A stretch of 64,000 bases of DNA, from contig NZ_CP047056.1 in the NCBI RefSeq assembly GCF_011065405.1, positions 2,006,747 through 2,070,746 on the forward strand, read 5' to 3'. The stretch's first letter is position 1. Each line of letters starts with the position of its first letter. A program made the position numbers and the translations under genes. This DNA is from Succinivibrio dextrinosolvens. Its GTDB lineage: Bacteria > Pseudomonadota > Gammaproteobacteria > Enterobacterales > Succinivibrionaceae. Below are positions 8,710 to 17,430 of the stretch, in pieces. Under the pieces are notes generated by a model. That model saw only the letters and a program-made list of their open reading frames with translations. It ran no database searches and was not told where the DNA came from.

Positions 8710-9582
8710 CTACTGTGAGATCTTACGGTACATTGATGCAAGCTCTTCCTGGGTAAAGGTATAGGTCTTACCACAGTGCTGACATGTCATAGAGGTGCCC
8801 TTTGGATCCTCGGCCATATTCTTGAGTTCGGCAGGATCAAGCTGCATTAGAGCATTCTCACAGCGACTCTTTGAGCAGATACACTTGAACAACACTTCTT
8901 TCTCACCAAATACTTTGGTTTCCTCATGGGCAAACAGTCTGCCTAAGGATTCATCCAGAGGAAGAGTAAACAGTTCCTTGGCACTTAAAGTAGCGCTTAG
9001 AACACTTAAATGCTCTAATGATTCAATGTTGCCTTCAACCTCAGGGATAATCTGCAGCATAATACCGCCAGACTGTCTTTCCTGAAGATCAGTGCTGATA
9101 AAGAACCTGGTAGGAAGCTGCTGAGAGTTTTTGAAGTAATCCTCCAAGGTGGCTCCGATTGATTCGTTGTTCAAGGCAACAATACCCTGCCACTTAACAC
9201 CGTTCTGAGGAAATACAGACAGCGCCAGAATACCATCCTGTCCGCAGAGATCGTGAATAGAGGCGTTGTTATCAACAGCACAGTTGTCCTTGAGTGCGCA
9301 GGAGCCGTAGAAGCTTAAATCCTGTCTGATATTAATCAGAGCATATTTTAAAGGAGCATCCTTTCCGCCTCTGATCTGCACCATGATTTCAGAACCGTCT
9401 TTAAGGGTTGAGGCAACCAGCACAGAGGATACCGCCAGCTCCATCATTATTTTCTTCAGACAGTCAGGATAGTCATCATGAATCAGATCTTCAAATGGAG
9501 TCTTTAATCTGGTGATTTCACCTCTTACACCATGATTATCAAAAAGAAATCTTTCAATACTGTTATGATTAAATGTCTGCAT
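8710..9582 (-). CDS. hslO: Redox-regulated chaperone Hsp33
   Basis: A 290-residue cytoplasmic holdase chaperone that is activated by oxidation. The redox-switch zinc site is complete: a C-x-C pair (KCICSK near residue 234) and a C-x-x-C pair (TCQHCGK near 266). The N-terminal domain shows the usual RGE and AVSSVLVASTLKDGSEI-type segments. It is 4 bases downstream of hslR on the same strand, the same hslR-hslO order as in E. coli, so the two are probably one heat-shock/oxidative-stress operon. Length and domain order are normal. Confidence 0.96.
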   Translation of the reverse strand: MQTFNHNSIERFLFDNHGVRGEITRLKTPFEDLIHDDYPDCLKKIMMELAVSSVLVASTLKDGSEIMVQIRGGKDAPLKYALINIRQDLSFYGSCALKDNCAVDNNASIHDLCGQDGILALSVFPQNGVKWQGIVALNNESIGATLEDYFKNSQQLPTRFFISTDLQERQSGGIMLQIIPEVEGNIESLEHLSVLSATLSAKELFTLPLDESLGRLFAHEETKVFGEKEVLFKCICSKSRCENALMQLDPAELKNMAEDPKGTSMTCQHCGKTYTFTQEELASMYRKISQ

Positions 9583-9586
9583 TTAC

Positions 9587-9985
9587 CTAGTTTCCATATT
9601 TCATATTGATGAGAGCTCTGCGATCTTTTTTATTAGGCTTCTCATCCGGATGAGGGGCCAGCAGTGAATTGAGCCTAATCTGTTCAATCTGCTTTTCTCT
9701 CTGCTCAATGCTTTTTTCTGTTTCCTTATATAGTGTCTGAGCAACGACAGCAGGGCCTCTCTGATCTGAAATCTTCACAACCTCGACCTCTCTGCGGATA
9801 TTGCCCTGAAGAACCTTGACTAAAGCTCCGATTTCAACGGTTCTGGATGGTTTGGCTTTAACACCGTTATAGTCAACCTTTCCACCTTCAATCATGCTTC
9901 TTGCCAGTGAGCGCGTTTTATAGAATCTTGCCGCCCAAAGCCATTTATCCAGTCTGACTTCTGTTTCTTTATTATTCTGTTCCAT
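9587..9985 (-). CDS. hslR: Ribosome-associated heat shock protein Hsp15 (S4 domain)
   Basis: A 132-residue RNA-binding protein with an N-terminal S4 domain: VRLDKWLWAARFYKTRSLA near residues 10-28, then GGKVDYNGVKAKPSR. Hsp15 binds free 50S subunits that carry stalled peptidyl-tRNA and helps recycle them. The basic C-terminal tail (KPNKKDRRAL) is typical. It is the upstream member of the hslR-hslO pair and is divergent from nudE, sharing a 112-base promoter region. Confidence 0.95.
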   Translation of the reverse strand: MEQNNKETEVRLDKWLWAARFYKTRSLARSMIEGGKVDYNGVKAKPSRTVEIGALVKVLQGNIRREVEVVKISDQRGPAVVAQTLYKETEKSIEQREKQIEQIRLNSLLAPHPDEKPNKKDRRALINMKYGN

Positions 9986-10097
9986 AGATTAAGCCAATAT
10001 GTACTTTGTCCAGTCTTAAGGCAAAGGACAAATTTAAGCGTAAAATTTTAGAAAAAAGCTTTTTCGGTGATAAAGTATAACAATGATTTAATCAAAA

Positions 10098-10676
10098 ATG
10101 GTGTTATTTATGGATCTTTCTGCATTAGAAAAGCCTGTTCCTAAGATTCTTGATAGACGCAGAAACAAGGTATCAAGATTCTTTACAGTTGATGAGCTTG
10201 ATCTGGAGTTTTCAAACAATACCCGCAGAACCTATGAAAGATTAAGCGGTGGAAACGGAGCAATTCTTGCTGTTCCTTTTGATGGAAATGATTTTTATCT
10301 TACCTCGGAATATGCCTGTGGCTTCGAGCGTTATGAGCTAGGTTTTGTTAAAGGGAAAATTGATGCCGGAGAGGATGCGGCAACAGCCTGCAACCGCGAG
10401 CTTGAAGAGGAAATAGGCTTCGGAGCAAAAAATATCGTTCTTCTGCGCAGGGAAATGACAGTGGCCCCTGGTATGCTTCAGCTTAGGATGTTTACCTATC
10501 TGTGTACCGACCTCTATCCTAAGATTCTTGTAGGTGATGAACCTGAACCTATTGCCATTGTAAAAGTCTCTCCTGCCGAAGCAAAGGATCTGATTTTTGA
10601 TGTTGATTCTCCTCTGACGGAATCAAGAGCAATTGCCTGTCTAACTCTCGCCATGAGAAAACTCAACTACCTCTAG
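10098..10676 (+). CDS. nudE: ADP compounds hydrolase NudE (Nudix)
   Basis: A 192-residue Nudix hydrolase. The Nudix box is complete: a Gly at GKIDAGE, then seven residues, then RELEEEIGF (near residues 96-120). Outside the box it resembles enterobacterial NudE (VDELDLEFSN, YELGFVKGKID, GDEPEPI). NudE cleaves ADP-ribose, NADH and related ADP-linked compounds to AMP. It is divergent from hslR-hslO, a neighbourhood also found in enteric bacteria. The ATG at 10098 lacks an obvious ribosome site and a second ATG at 10110 is possible. Confidence 0.9.
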   Translation: MVLFMDLSALEKPVPKILDRRRNKVSRFFTVDELDLEFSNNTRRTYERLSGGNGAILAVPFDGNDFYLTSEYACGFERYELGFVKGKIDAGEDAATACNRELEEEIGFGAKNIVLLRREMTVAPGMLQLRMFTYLCTDLYPKILVGDEPEPIAIVKVSPAEAKDLIFDVDSPLTESRAIACLTLAMRKLNYL

Positions 10677-10687
10677 TACAAAAAGAG

Positions 10688-10712
10688 CGAAACGCCATTT
10701 TATGCCGTTTCG
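10688..10712 (+). terminator. Hairpin after nudE, weak terminator
   Basis: A perfect 7-bp stem CGAAACG/CGTTTCG with an 11-base loop lies 12 bases after the nudE stop. The following sequence has only a short T stretch, so it may act weakly or just protect the 3' end. Confidence 0.4.
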
Positions 10713-10826
10713 TTATATGCCTCTGTTGCATCATAGAAAAACCGCGTGAATAAACTATGCACAAATATGATGCAAAATTAACAATACATTTATATCCCTT
10801 TCAATTTTGCTTATTCTAGTAGCTAG

Positions 10827-10852
10827 ACAATCTATTCAAGATTGTATTTTTT
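10827..10852 (+). terminator. Terminator-like hairpin in the argF leader (possible attenuator)
   Basis: ACAATCT (10827-10833) and AGATTGT (10839-10845) form a 7-bp stem with a 5-base loop, followed by an A and seven T. It lies about 45 bases before the argF start, with a second hairpin (GCAGGA/TCCTGC, 10859-10874) between it and the start. It could end nudE read-through or attenuate argF; the position of the argF promoter decides this and is not clear. Confidence 0.45.
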
Positions 10853-10894
10853 ATCCATGCAGGAGTATTCCTGCCTCATTTTGGGAGTTTGGTG

Positions 10895-11803
10895 ATGCGT
10901 CATCTTTTAACTGGCTTTGAATTTAGCCAAGAAGATTATTGGGACATTATTAATACCGCTATAGATATGAAAAAGGATCCAAAGAAATACGACCGGGTAT
11001 TAGCTGGTCGGAGCGGTGCAATAATGTTCGAAAAGCCATCACTAAGAACAAGAACAACATTTGAGCTTGCTTTCTTCAGACTTGGCGGTCACGGTGTTTA
11101 TCTTGACCTTCAGAACGGTGAGCTTGGAAAGAGAGAAACCATTGCAGATTATTCACGTAATCTATGCCGCTGGGTAGACTGCCTTGTTGGCAGAGTATTC
11201 TCCCAGAATACACTTACTGAGCTTGCAAAGTATGGTTCAGTACCAGTTATCAATGCTCTTTCTGATTTATATCATCCTGCTCAGGCAATGGCAGACTATA
11301 TGACTGTCTATGAGCATTTAGGTAAGGTAAAGGGTGTTAATGTTGCTTATGTGGGTGATGGTAACAATGTAACCAATTCACTTTTGGTTGCAGGTTCAAT
11401 ATTAGGTGCAAATGTTACCTGTTTCTGCCCTGAAAACTGCAGCCCTGATGCAGCAGTATTTATAAAGGCTCAGGAAATTGCAGCTAAGAACGGATGCAAA
11501 CTTGCTGTTGAAAACGATATCAGCAAGTTGCGTAACTTCGATGTTGTATATACCGATACATGGGTTTCAATGGGTGATAACACTCCTCTTGATACTGTAA
11601 AGAAGAAGTACATGCCTTATCAGGTTAATTCTTCTTTAGTTGAGCAGTCCGGTGCTCAGATTGTAATGCACTGTCTGCCTGCCCATAGAGGATATGAGAT
11701 TACCGATGAAGTTATGGACGGAGAAAAATCAGTTGTATTTGATGAGGCTGAAAACCGTCTGCACATCCATATGTCTGTACTTTCTAAACTGATTAACGCT
11801 TAA
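10895..11803 (+). CDS. argF: Ornithine carbamoyltransferase
   Basis: A 302-residue enzyme that joins ornithine and carbamoyl phosphate to citrulline. The carbamoyl-phosphate motif appears as FEKPSLRTRTTFE (near residue 47-59), the site HPAQAMAD near 131 and the ornithine-site motif HCLPAHRG near 262. The ATG at 10895 is preferred because GGGAG lies 7 bases upstream; TTG (10889) and GTG (10892) in the same frame are poorer. It heads an argF-argG-argH cluster that converts ornithine to arginine. Some other carbamoyltransferases share these motifs, but the argG/argH context supports ArgF. Confidence 0.93.
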   Translation: MRHLLTGFEFSQEDYWDIINTAIDMKKDPKKYDRVLAGRSGAIMFEKPSLRTRTTFELAFFRLGGHGVYLDLQNGELGKRETIADYSRNLCRWVDCLVGRVFSQNTLTELAKYGSVPVINALSDLYHPAQAMADYMTVYEHLGKVKGVNVAYVGDGNNVTNSLLVAGSILGANVTCFCPENCSPDAAVFIKAQEIAAKNGCKLAVENDISKLRNFDVVYTDTWVSMGDNTPLDTVKKKYMPYQVNSSLVEQSGAQIVMHCLPAHRGYEITDEVMDGEKSVVFDEAENRLHIHMSVLSKLINA

Positions 11804-11818
11804 TTTGAGGATTTTAAA

Positions 11819-13048
11819 ATGTTAAAACATGAAAACAAACAGTATAAAAAAGTTGTTCTTGCTTATTCTGGTGGTCTTGATACTTCAACCATCGTGCCTT
11901 GGTTAAAGGAGAACTACGGCTGTGAGGTTGTATGTTTCGTAGCTGATGTCGGCCAGGAGCGTGAAGATCTTGAAGGTATCGAGCAGAAGGCAAAGCAGTC
12001 TGGTGCTTCTAAGTGCATTATCAAGGATTTAAGAGAAGAATTCGTTAAAGACTATGTCTTTGAGATGATGAAGACTGGTGCTTTATATGAGGGTGAATAT
12101 CTGTTAGGTACAGCTATTGCCCGTCCTATCATTGCAAAGGCTATGGTTGATTGTGCTCTAGAGGAAGGTGCTGATGCTGTTGCTCACGGTGCTACCGGTA
12201 AGGGTAATGATCAGGTTCGTTTCGAAGCTGCTGTTGCTGCCCTGGCACCTCAGCTGGATGTTATCGCTCCTTGGAGAATCTGGGATCTGCAGTCACGTGA
12301 GGAATTACTGGCTTACTTAAATGAGCGCAACATTCCTTGCAAGACCACTTTAAAGAAGATCTACAGCCGTGATGCAAACTGCCTACACATTTCAACTGAG
12401 GGTGGCGAGCTGGAGAACACCTGGAATGCTCCAACCGAGAATGTATGGGTATGGACAACCTCTCCAGAGAAGGCACCTGATACTCCAGAAACCTTTGAGC
12501 TGACCATTGAGAAGGGTATTGTTACTCAGATTAATGGCAAGAGCATGACCCCATTTGAGGTTATCTCAGAGCTGAATGAAAGAGGTGCAAGAAATGGTGT
12601 CGGCCGTATTGATTTAACTGAGAACAGACTTGTTGGTATGAAATCTCGCGGCTGTTATGAAACCCCAGGCGGAACCATTATCTACAAGGCTTTAAGAGCT
12701 ATTGAGCAGCTGGTTTTAGACAAGTCAACCAGAGTATTCCGTGAGCATTTAGCTGTTGAGTTTGCTCAGCTTGTATACGACGGCAGATGGTTCACCCGTC
12801 TGAGAGAAATTCTGCAGGCTGCTGCTGATGAGTGTGCTAAAGAAGTTAATGGTAAGGTTGTGCTGAAGCTTTACAAGGGTAACATTGATATTATCCAGAA
12901 GGATTCTCCAAACAGCCTGTTCAACTTTGACTTCGTAACATTCGGTGCAGATCAGGTATACAGCCAGGCTGACGGTGACGGCTTCATCCGTCTATATACA
13001 TTACCAAGCAGAATTCGTGCTATTAACGAAGCTGCCAGAAAGAAATAA
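11819..13048 (+). CDS. argG: Argininosuccinate synthase
   Basis: A 409-residue ATP-dependent ligase of citrulline and aspartate. The PP-loop ATP site AYSGGLDTS is at residues 15-23, and the conserved [13 protein letters not shown]-type stretch is present as [14 protein letters not shown] near 122-135. It begins 15 bases after argF with GAGG (11806-11809) upstream. It belongs to the shorter (about 400-residue) class of bacterial ArgG. The next gene, argH, is separated by a stem-loop that may reduce read-through. Confidence 0.96.
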   Translation: MLKHENKQYKKVVLAYSGGLDTSTIVPWLKENYGCEVVCFVADVGQEREDLEGIEQKAKQSGASKCIIKDLREEFVKDYVFEMMKTGALYEGEYLLGTAIARPIIAKAMVDCALEEGADAVAHGATGKGNDQVRFEAAVAALAPQLDVIAPWRIWDLQSREELLAYLNERNIPCKTTLKKIYSRDANCLHISTEGGELENTWNAPTENVWVWTTSPEKAPDTPETFELTIEKGIVTQINGKSMTPFEVISELNERGARNGVGRIDLTENRLVGMKSRGCYETPGGTIIYKALRAIEQLVLDKSTRVFREHLAVEFAQLVYDGRWFTRLREILQAAADECAKEVNGKVVLKLYKGNIDIIQKDSPNSLFNFDFVTFGADQVYSQADGDGFIRLYTLPSRIRAINEAARKK

Positions 13049-13069
13049 TCTTTCTGCTTAGGTAGAATG

Positions 13070-13101
13070 CGGTTCAGGGAGTGATCTCTGAGCCGTATTT
13101 T
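13070..13101 (+). terminator. Stem-loop between argG and argH
   Basis: Arms 13070-13080 and 13085-13095 form an 11-bp stem with two G-U pairs and a GTGA (GNRA-type) tetraloop, followed by TATTTTG. It looks like a moderate terminator or an mRNA-processing/stability element inside the arg cluster. Confidence 0.55.
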
Positions 13102-13141
13102 GTATAGTTTTAACGTATTTAATAATAAAGTCGAGGTATAT

Positions 13142-14521
13142 ATGGCTTTATGGGGCGGAAGATTTACCCAGGGACCTGATCAGAGATTCAAGGATTACAA
13201 CGATTCTCTGAAATTTGACTACAGACTTGCTCTTGAGGATATTGAGGGTTCAATTGCATGGGCTGATGCAATTTACAGTGCTGGTGTTCTTACTGAGCAG
13301 GAAAACAAAGACCTTAAAAAGGCTTTAGAGGAACTGTACACAGAAGTCAGCGAGAATCTTGATGAGATTGCCAAGTGTGATGATGAGGATATTCATTCCT
13401 ATGTTGAGCGTCGTCTGATTGAAAAAGTTGGCAATCTAGGTAAGAAACTGCATACCGGCAGAAGCCGTAATGATCAGGTAGCAGTTGATTTAAAACTGTG
13501 GTGCATGAAAGCCTGTGATCATGTTCTGTCATCAATTGACAAGCTTCAGAAACAGTTATTAAAGGTTGCAGAGAATAATCAGGGCAGTATCTTCCCTGGT
13601 TATACACATCTGCAGAGAGCTCAGCCTGTTACCTTTACTCACTGGATTTTAGCCTACATCCAGATGTTTGAAAGAGATTATCTGAGACTTTTAAATGCCA
13701 AGGAGCTTCTGTCAACCTGTCCATTAGGTTCAGCTGCTCTTGCCGGCACTGCCTATAATATTGACAGAGATGCCCTGGCTCAGGCTTTAGGCTTTAAGTG
13801 TGCTACCAGAAACAGTCTGGATGGTGTATCAGACAGAGATCATGTAATGGAGCTTCTATCCTGTGCAAGCATTTCCATGGTTCATCTTTCAAGACTGGCA
13901 GAGGATCTGATTATTTACAATTCAGGTGAAGCCAAGTTTGTTGAGCTGTCTGACAAGGTAACCTCAGGTTCATCTCTAATGCCACAGAAGAAGAATCCTG
14001 ATGCTCTTGAACTTATCCGCGGCAAGTGCGGTAGAGTGGTTGGTGCCCTGACCGGTATGCTGATTACCACCAAGGCATTGCCTTTAGCCTATGATAAGGA
14101 TCTTCAGGAGGATAAGGAGCGTCTGTTTGATGCTATTGATACCTGGATTGACAGTCTGGATATGGCAGCCTTAGTCTTTGAAGGCATCAAGCTTAACAAG
14201 CAGAATGCTATTGATGCAGCCAAGGGAGGCTATTCAAACGCAACTGAGCTGGCTGACTACCTGGTATCAAAGAATGTTCCTTTCCGTGAGGCTCACTCTA
14301 TTGTCGGCAGAATTGTACTGTATGCAATTTCCAAGGACAAAGCTCTGGAAGATTTAAGCGTAGCAGAGTTCAAGGAATACTCAGATGTAATCTCTGATGA
14401 TGTTTATCCTTGTCTGCAGCTTGAGAACATCCTGGCCAAGAGAGATATCATCGGTGGTGTTGCTCCTGCTCAGAGCGCTTTGGAAATCAAGAGAATGAAG
14501 GAATATCTTGAGAACAGATAA
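13142..14521 (+). CDS. argH: Argininosuccinate lyase
   Basis: A 459-residue enzyme of the fumarase/aspartase superfamily that splits argininosuccinate into arginine and fumarate. The family signature [12 protein letters not shown] occurs near residues 277-288, and the N-terminal MALWGGRF motif is typical. The start at 13142 is chosen because GAGG lies 5 bases upstream and the length then equals that of E. coli ArgH; an upstream in-frame ATG at 13100 would add 14 unrelated residues. It completes arginine synthesis from ornithine with argF and argG. Confidence 0.96.
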   Translation: MALWGGRFTQGPDQRFKDYNDSLKFDYRLALEDIEGSIAWADAIYSAGVLTEQENKDLKKALEELYTEVSENLDEIAKCDDEDIHSYVERRLIEKVGNLGKKLHTGRSRNDQVAVDLKLWCMKACDHVLSSIDKLQKQLLKVAENNQGSIFPGYTHLQRAQPVTFTHWILAYIQMFERDYLRLLNAKELLSTCPLGSAALAGTAYNIDRDALAQALGFKCATRNSLDGVSDRDHVMELLSCASISMVHLSRLAEDLIIYNSGEAKFVELSDKVTSGSSLMPQKKNPDALELIRGKCGRVVGALTGMLITTKALPLAYDKDLQEDKERLFDAIDTWIDSLDMAALVFEGIKLNKQNAIDAAKGGYSNATELADYLVSKNVPFREAHSIVGRIVLYAISKDKALEDLSVAEFKEYSDVISDDVYPCLQLENILAKRDIIGGVAPAQSALEIKRMKEYLENR

Positions 14522-14541
14522 TCTTCTTTAGTAGGATAAGA

Positions 14542-14578
14542 AAAAGCCTGAAAGGTTATTTAAAACTTTCAGGCTTTT
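14542..14578. terminator. Bidirectional terminator between argH and dut
   Basis: Perfect 13-bp arms AAAAGCCTGAAAG (14542-14554) and its complement (14566-14578), with T-runs readable on both strands. It separates the converging argH and dut genes. Confidence 0.9.
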
Positions 14579-14593
14579 GTTTTTCTTGTGATT

Positions 14594-15052
14594 CTAGTTC
14601 TTTCCGGTTGACCCAAATCCTTCTTCGCCACGTTCGGAGGTTTCTTCAAACTCCTCGGTAACTTCGAAGTTTGCGTGTAGTACAGGCACGAAAAGCATCT
14701 GAGCTACTCTGTCGCCTACACTGATCTTAAATGGCTTGTCAGAGTGATTCCACAGAGGCATCATCAGTGGTCCCTGATAGTCTGCATCAATTACTCCGGT
14801 AAGATTTGAAAGTACGATTCCATGCTTGTAGCCAAGACCTGAACGTGGGACGATAAGCGCAGTAACGTTCTTGTCTGCAATATGCATGGCAATTCCGCTG
14901 CTGACAAGTCTCACCTCTCCTGGATTCAGGATGAAATCCTCCTTTTCCATAGCTCTTAAATCCATGCCGGCAGACATTGGAGTTTCATAACCTGGAAGAG
15001 GGAAATCCTTTCCTAACCTTTTATCTAGAATCTTAACTTTTATATTTAGCAT
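14594..15052 (-). CDS. dut: Deoxyuridine 5'-triphosphate nucleotidohydrolase
   Basis: A 152-residue homotrimeric dUTPase that removes dUTP and supplies dUMP for thymidylate synthesis. Five family motifs are seen: MSAGMDLRA (26-34), PRSGLGYKHGI near 74-84, GVIDADYQGP, RVAQMLFVP, and the C-terminal glycine-rich arm GEEGFGSTGK. The ATG overlaps the coaBC stop by one base (TAATG), so the two genes are translationally coupled as in enteric bacteria. Confidence 0.96.
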   Translation of the reverse strand: MLNIKVKILDKRLGKDFPLPGYETPMSAGMDLRAMEKEDFILNPGEVRLVSSGIAMHIADKNVTALIVPRSGLGYKHGIVLSNLTGVIDADYQGPLMMPLWNHSDKPFKISVGDRVAQMLFVPVLHANFEVTEEFEETSERGEEGFGSTGKN

Positions 15053-16371
15053 TAACTGTTTTTCTTTTTTGCTGATTTAAAGATTAATTCCATCAGATAT
15101 TGCGCGATAACAGGTTTTGGCTGTTTCTCAAAGTGAGCAATCTGGCCGTCTTTATCAAATACAGTAACCTCGTTATCATCACTGTTAAATCCAATAGCCT
15201 TATTGGAAACATCATTGAGAACAATCATATCAAGATGCTTCTTTTCTAGTTTTGCACGGGCAAAATCATGAAGATTATTGGTTTCGGCTGCAAATCCTAC
15301 AGTAAATGGTCTGTTGGATTCAAGTTTACCGACAGTTGCAACAATATCAGGATTCTTAACCAGTTTGATGGTCAGAGTATCGGCCTCCTCTGATTTCTTG
15401 ATTTTAACCGGAGAGATTGTCTCTGCTCTGAAATCAGCAACAGCCGCACAGCCGATGAAGATATCAGCTGATTTAATGTAATCCTCAACAGCATGCAGCA
15501 TCTGGACTGCACTCTTAACATCAATCCTGCGAACTCCCTTAGGAGCATCAAGGTTTACAGGACCTGAGATCAGAGTTACCTCGGCACCGAAGGCAGCAGC
15601 AGCCTGAGCGATAGCATAGCCCATTTTTCCTGATGAGTTGTTGGAGATGAAACGTACAGGATCAAGATCTTCAACAGTTGGTCCTGCAGTTATTACAACC
15701 TTATAACCTGCACCAAAGGCTTTTGGAAGAAGTCTGGTCTGGGTTAGCTCTAATGGCTTAACAGGGGAAGGCAGTCTGCCCTGATGATTCTCAAGCTGGC
15801 CCTGAACAGTCTTGTTCTCTAGTCTGTTGGAAAGAATTGCACAGATATCCTCAAACAGATCCTCTGGCTCTTTCATTCTTCCGGTGCCGCTTACACCGCA
15901 GGCAAGTTCTCCTTCAGCAGGGGAGATTACATAAATTCCACGTCTTATTAGAGTCTGAAGGTTTTCCTGTGTGGCTGGATTGTTGTACATATTGGTATTC
16001 ATTGCAGGAGCAACGGCTACAGGACATGTAGCGGCAAGGGTGACTGCAGTAAGCATATTGTCTGCCATACCTGCTGCAATTTTGGCAATGGTATTTGCGG
16101 TTGCAGGTGCGATAATCACCATATCGGCATTGGTTGCCAGGGCAATATGAGAGATATCTTCTGTTCTGTCAAAGATTTCAATTGAAACCGGATGGCCTGA
16201 CAGTGCCTCAAAGGTTTCCTTGCCGACAAGTTTTGCGGCGGCAGGTGTCATCACCACGAATACCTGAGCGCCGTTTTTAACTAAAAGACGGCAAAGGATA
16301 CATGCTTTATATGCAGCGATTCCACCTGTAACTCCGAGAATAATCTTGCGATCTTTTACCTGAGTTCCCAT
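15052..16371 (-). CDS. coaBC: Bifunctional phosphopantothenoylcysteine decarboxylase/phosphopantothenate-cysteine ligase
   Basis: A two-domain coenzyme A enzyme. The N-terminal CoaC flavoprotein half has GVTGGIAAYKA, the PAMNTNMYNNPA active-site motif and the substrate-clamp GELACGVSGTGRM. The C-terminal CoaB half has the ITAGPTVEDLDPVRFISNNSSGKMG segment. AAGGAG lies directly against the ATG at 16380, too close to be used, but is 9 bases before the ATG at 16371, which is therefore preferred. It makes 4'-phosphopantetheine with CTP and cysteine. It sits with dut beside rpmB-rpmG, the E. coli arrangement. Confidence 0.95.
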   Translation of the reverse strand: MGTQVKDRKIILGVTGGIAAYKACILCRLLVKNGAQVFVVMTPAAAKLVGKETFEALSGHPVSIEIFDRTEDISHIALATNADMVIIAPATANTIAKIAAGMADNMLTAVTLAATCPVAVAPAMNTNMYNNPATQENLQTLIRRGIYVISPAEGELACGVSGTGRMKEPEDLFEDICAILSNRLENKTVQGQLENHQGRLPSPVKPLELTQTRLLPKAFGAGYKVVITAGPTVEDLDPVRFISNNSSGKMGYAIAQAAAAFGAEVTLISGPVNLDAPKGVRRIDVKSAVQMLHAVEDYIKSADIFIGCAAVADFRAETISPVKIKKSEEADTLTIKLVKNPDIVATVGKLESNRPFTVGFAAETNNLHDFARAKLEKKHLDMIVLNDVSNKAIGFNSDDNEVTVFDKDGQIAHFEKQPKPVIAQYLMELIFKSAKKKNS

Positions 16372-16487
16372 TTTAAGCATCTCCTTATTATTAATTTTTT
16401 CTACTAACTTTCAGATTATAAAACATATTAATCCAATATAATTGCTATTAATTTTCATGATTGATCTGTATCGTATTAATATTATAT

Positions 16488-16544
16488 AATACGCAATTAC
16501 CACGAAACCTTAGAGGATTAATCTCCTCGATTAAAGTGCGTATT
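16488..16544. repeat. Nested inverted repeat upstream of coaBC and rpmB
   Basis: Outer arms AATACGCA (16488-16495) and TGCGTATT (16537-16544) are a perfect 8-bp dyad enclosing an inner GAGGA/TCCTC hairpin (16513-16517 with 16524-16528). The left arm overlaps a palindromic ATTATATAAT that could be a -10 box in either direction. The element lies between the divergent coaBC and rpmB genes and may be an operator or structured leader. Confidence 0.4.
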
Positions 16545-16577
16545 CATAATTAAAGTTGTCTTAAAAATTAAAAATTT

Positions 16578-16607
16578 TTGAGATATAGTCTTCTTTTGTG
16601 TTAGAAT
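16578..16607 (+). promoter_or_regulatory. Candidate promoter of rpmB-rpmG
   Basis: TTGAGA (16578-16583) and TAGAAT (16602-16607) are spaced by 18 bases, a reasonable sigma-70 type promoter about 80 bases before the rpmB start. Confidence 0.5.
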
Positions 16608-16696
16608 ACGTGAACTTTTGTTTTGACCTATTAATCTAATTCAGCTTTTAGCTGATTGTTTGATTGATTTTTTTATTTTTTGGAGTGTGAACTAAC

Positions 16697-16933
16697 ATGT
16701 CCAGAGTTTGCCAAGTTACGGGCAAGCGCCCAGCAGTGGGTAACCACCGTTCCCACGCAAAGAATGCGGCTAAGCGTCGTTTTCTACCTAACTTAAAGTA
16801 TCACCGTTTCTGGGTTGAGAGTGAAGGCCGCTTCGTAAGACTGCGTGTCACCACTAAGGCTATGCGTATTATTGACAAGTGCGGTATCGATTCTGTTCTT
16901 GCTGATATGCGTGCAAACGGCGTTAGAGTTTAA
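16697..16933 (+). CDS. rpmB: 50S ribosomal protein L28
   Basis: A 78-residue basic protein of the large ribosomal subunit, the same length as E. coli L28. The N-terminal [12 protein letters not shown] and the [15 protein letters not shown] stretch are characteristic. GGAG lies at 16681-16684, upstream of the ATG. It is followed by rpmG after 11 bases, the standard rpmBG operon. Confidence 0.98.
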   Translation: MSRVCQVTGKRPAVGNHRSHAKNAAKRRFLPNLKYHRFWVESEGRFVRLRVTTKAMRIIDKCGIDSVLADMRANGVRV

Positions 16934-16944
16934 AGGAGTCAAAA

Positions 16945-17115
16945 ATGGCTAAAAAAGGCGGTCGTGAGAAGATCCGTTTAAATTCAACTGCAGGTACTGG
17001 TCACTTTTATACTACTGACAAGAACCGTCGTACCACCCCAGGTAAGATGGAAATGATGAAGTATGATCCAGTTGTTCGTCAGCATGTTTTATACAAGGAA
17101 GGCAAGATTAAATAA
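16945..17115 (+). CDS. rpmG: 50S ribosomal protein L33 (zinc-independent form)
   Basis: A 56-residue ribosomal protein read directly from the sequence. It starts [12 protein letters not shown] and ends YKEGKIK, and has the family segment [10 protein letters not shown]. It has no cysteines, so it is the zinc-independent type that does not respond to zinc supply. AAAGGAG (16932-16938) precedes the ATG. It follows rpmB and is closed by a strong terminator. Confidence 0.97.
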   Translation: MAKKGGREKIRLNSTAGTGHFYTTDKNRRTTPGKMEMMKYDPVVRQHVLYKEGKIK

Positions 17116-17155
17116 TCTTGTTTCTGATGGACTTTTGCAAAAGTTTATTTTAAAA

Positions 17156-17178
17156 ACTCAGCTTCGGCTGGGTTTTTT
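17156..17178 (+). terminator. Terminator of rpmB-rpmG
   Basis: CTCAGC and GCTGGG arms around a TTCG tetraloop, followed by six T. It is a classic rho-independent terminator. Confidence 0.92.
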
Positions 17179-17430
17179 ATTGCCCCAAAAGTAGTCTTTC
17201 CTTTTTGCACTCTTTATTCCTGAATAATTCCCTATCTACTTAATTTTCACATACTTTTTTTATACAACTGTATGTTAATGAAAAAAAATAACATTCTGTT
17301 ATTCTATTAATCAATAAAAGTGTTAAAATTTTTCCGAATTTAATGTGAGGTAGATCATCTAATCTTCATCTAAGTTTAGTATGTCAAATTACCTCCCAAA
17401 GAATTACTTTTAAAAAAAAGGAAATATATT
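17179..17430 (+). promoter_or_regulatory. Upstream region of the OmpA-type porin gene
   Basis: An AT-rich non-coding stretch with no gene. It should hold the porin promoter; TTAAAAT near 17322-17328 is a possible -10 box. A possible leader stem pairs GAGGTA (17346-17351) with TACCTC (17391-17396), typical in kind of the structured long leaders of ompA-like messages. AAGGAAA lies just before the ATG. Confidence 0.4.

Noticed and set aside
10741-10785. ArgR-type boxes before argF
   Set aside because: TGAAT/ATGCA half-sites occur, but the spacing and second halves deviate from the ARG-box consensus, so no site is claimed.
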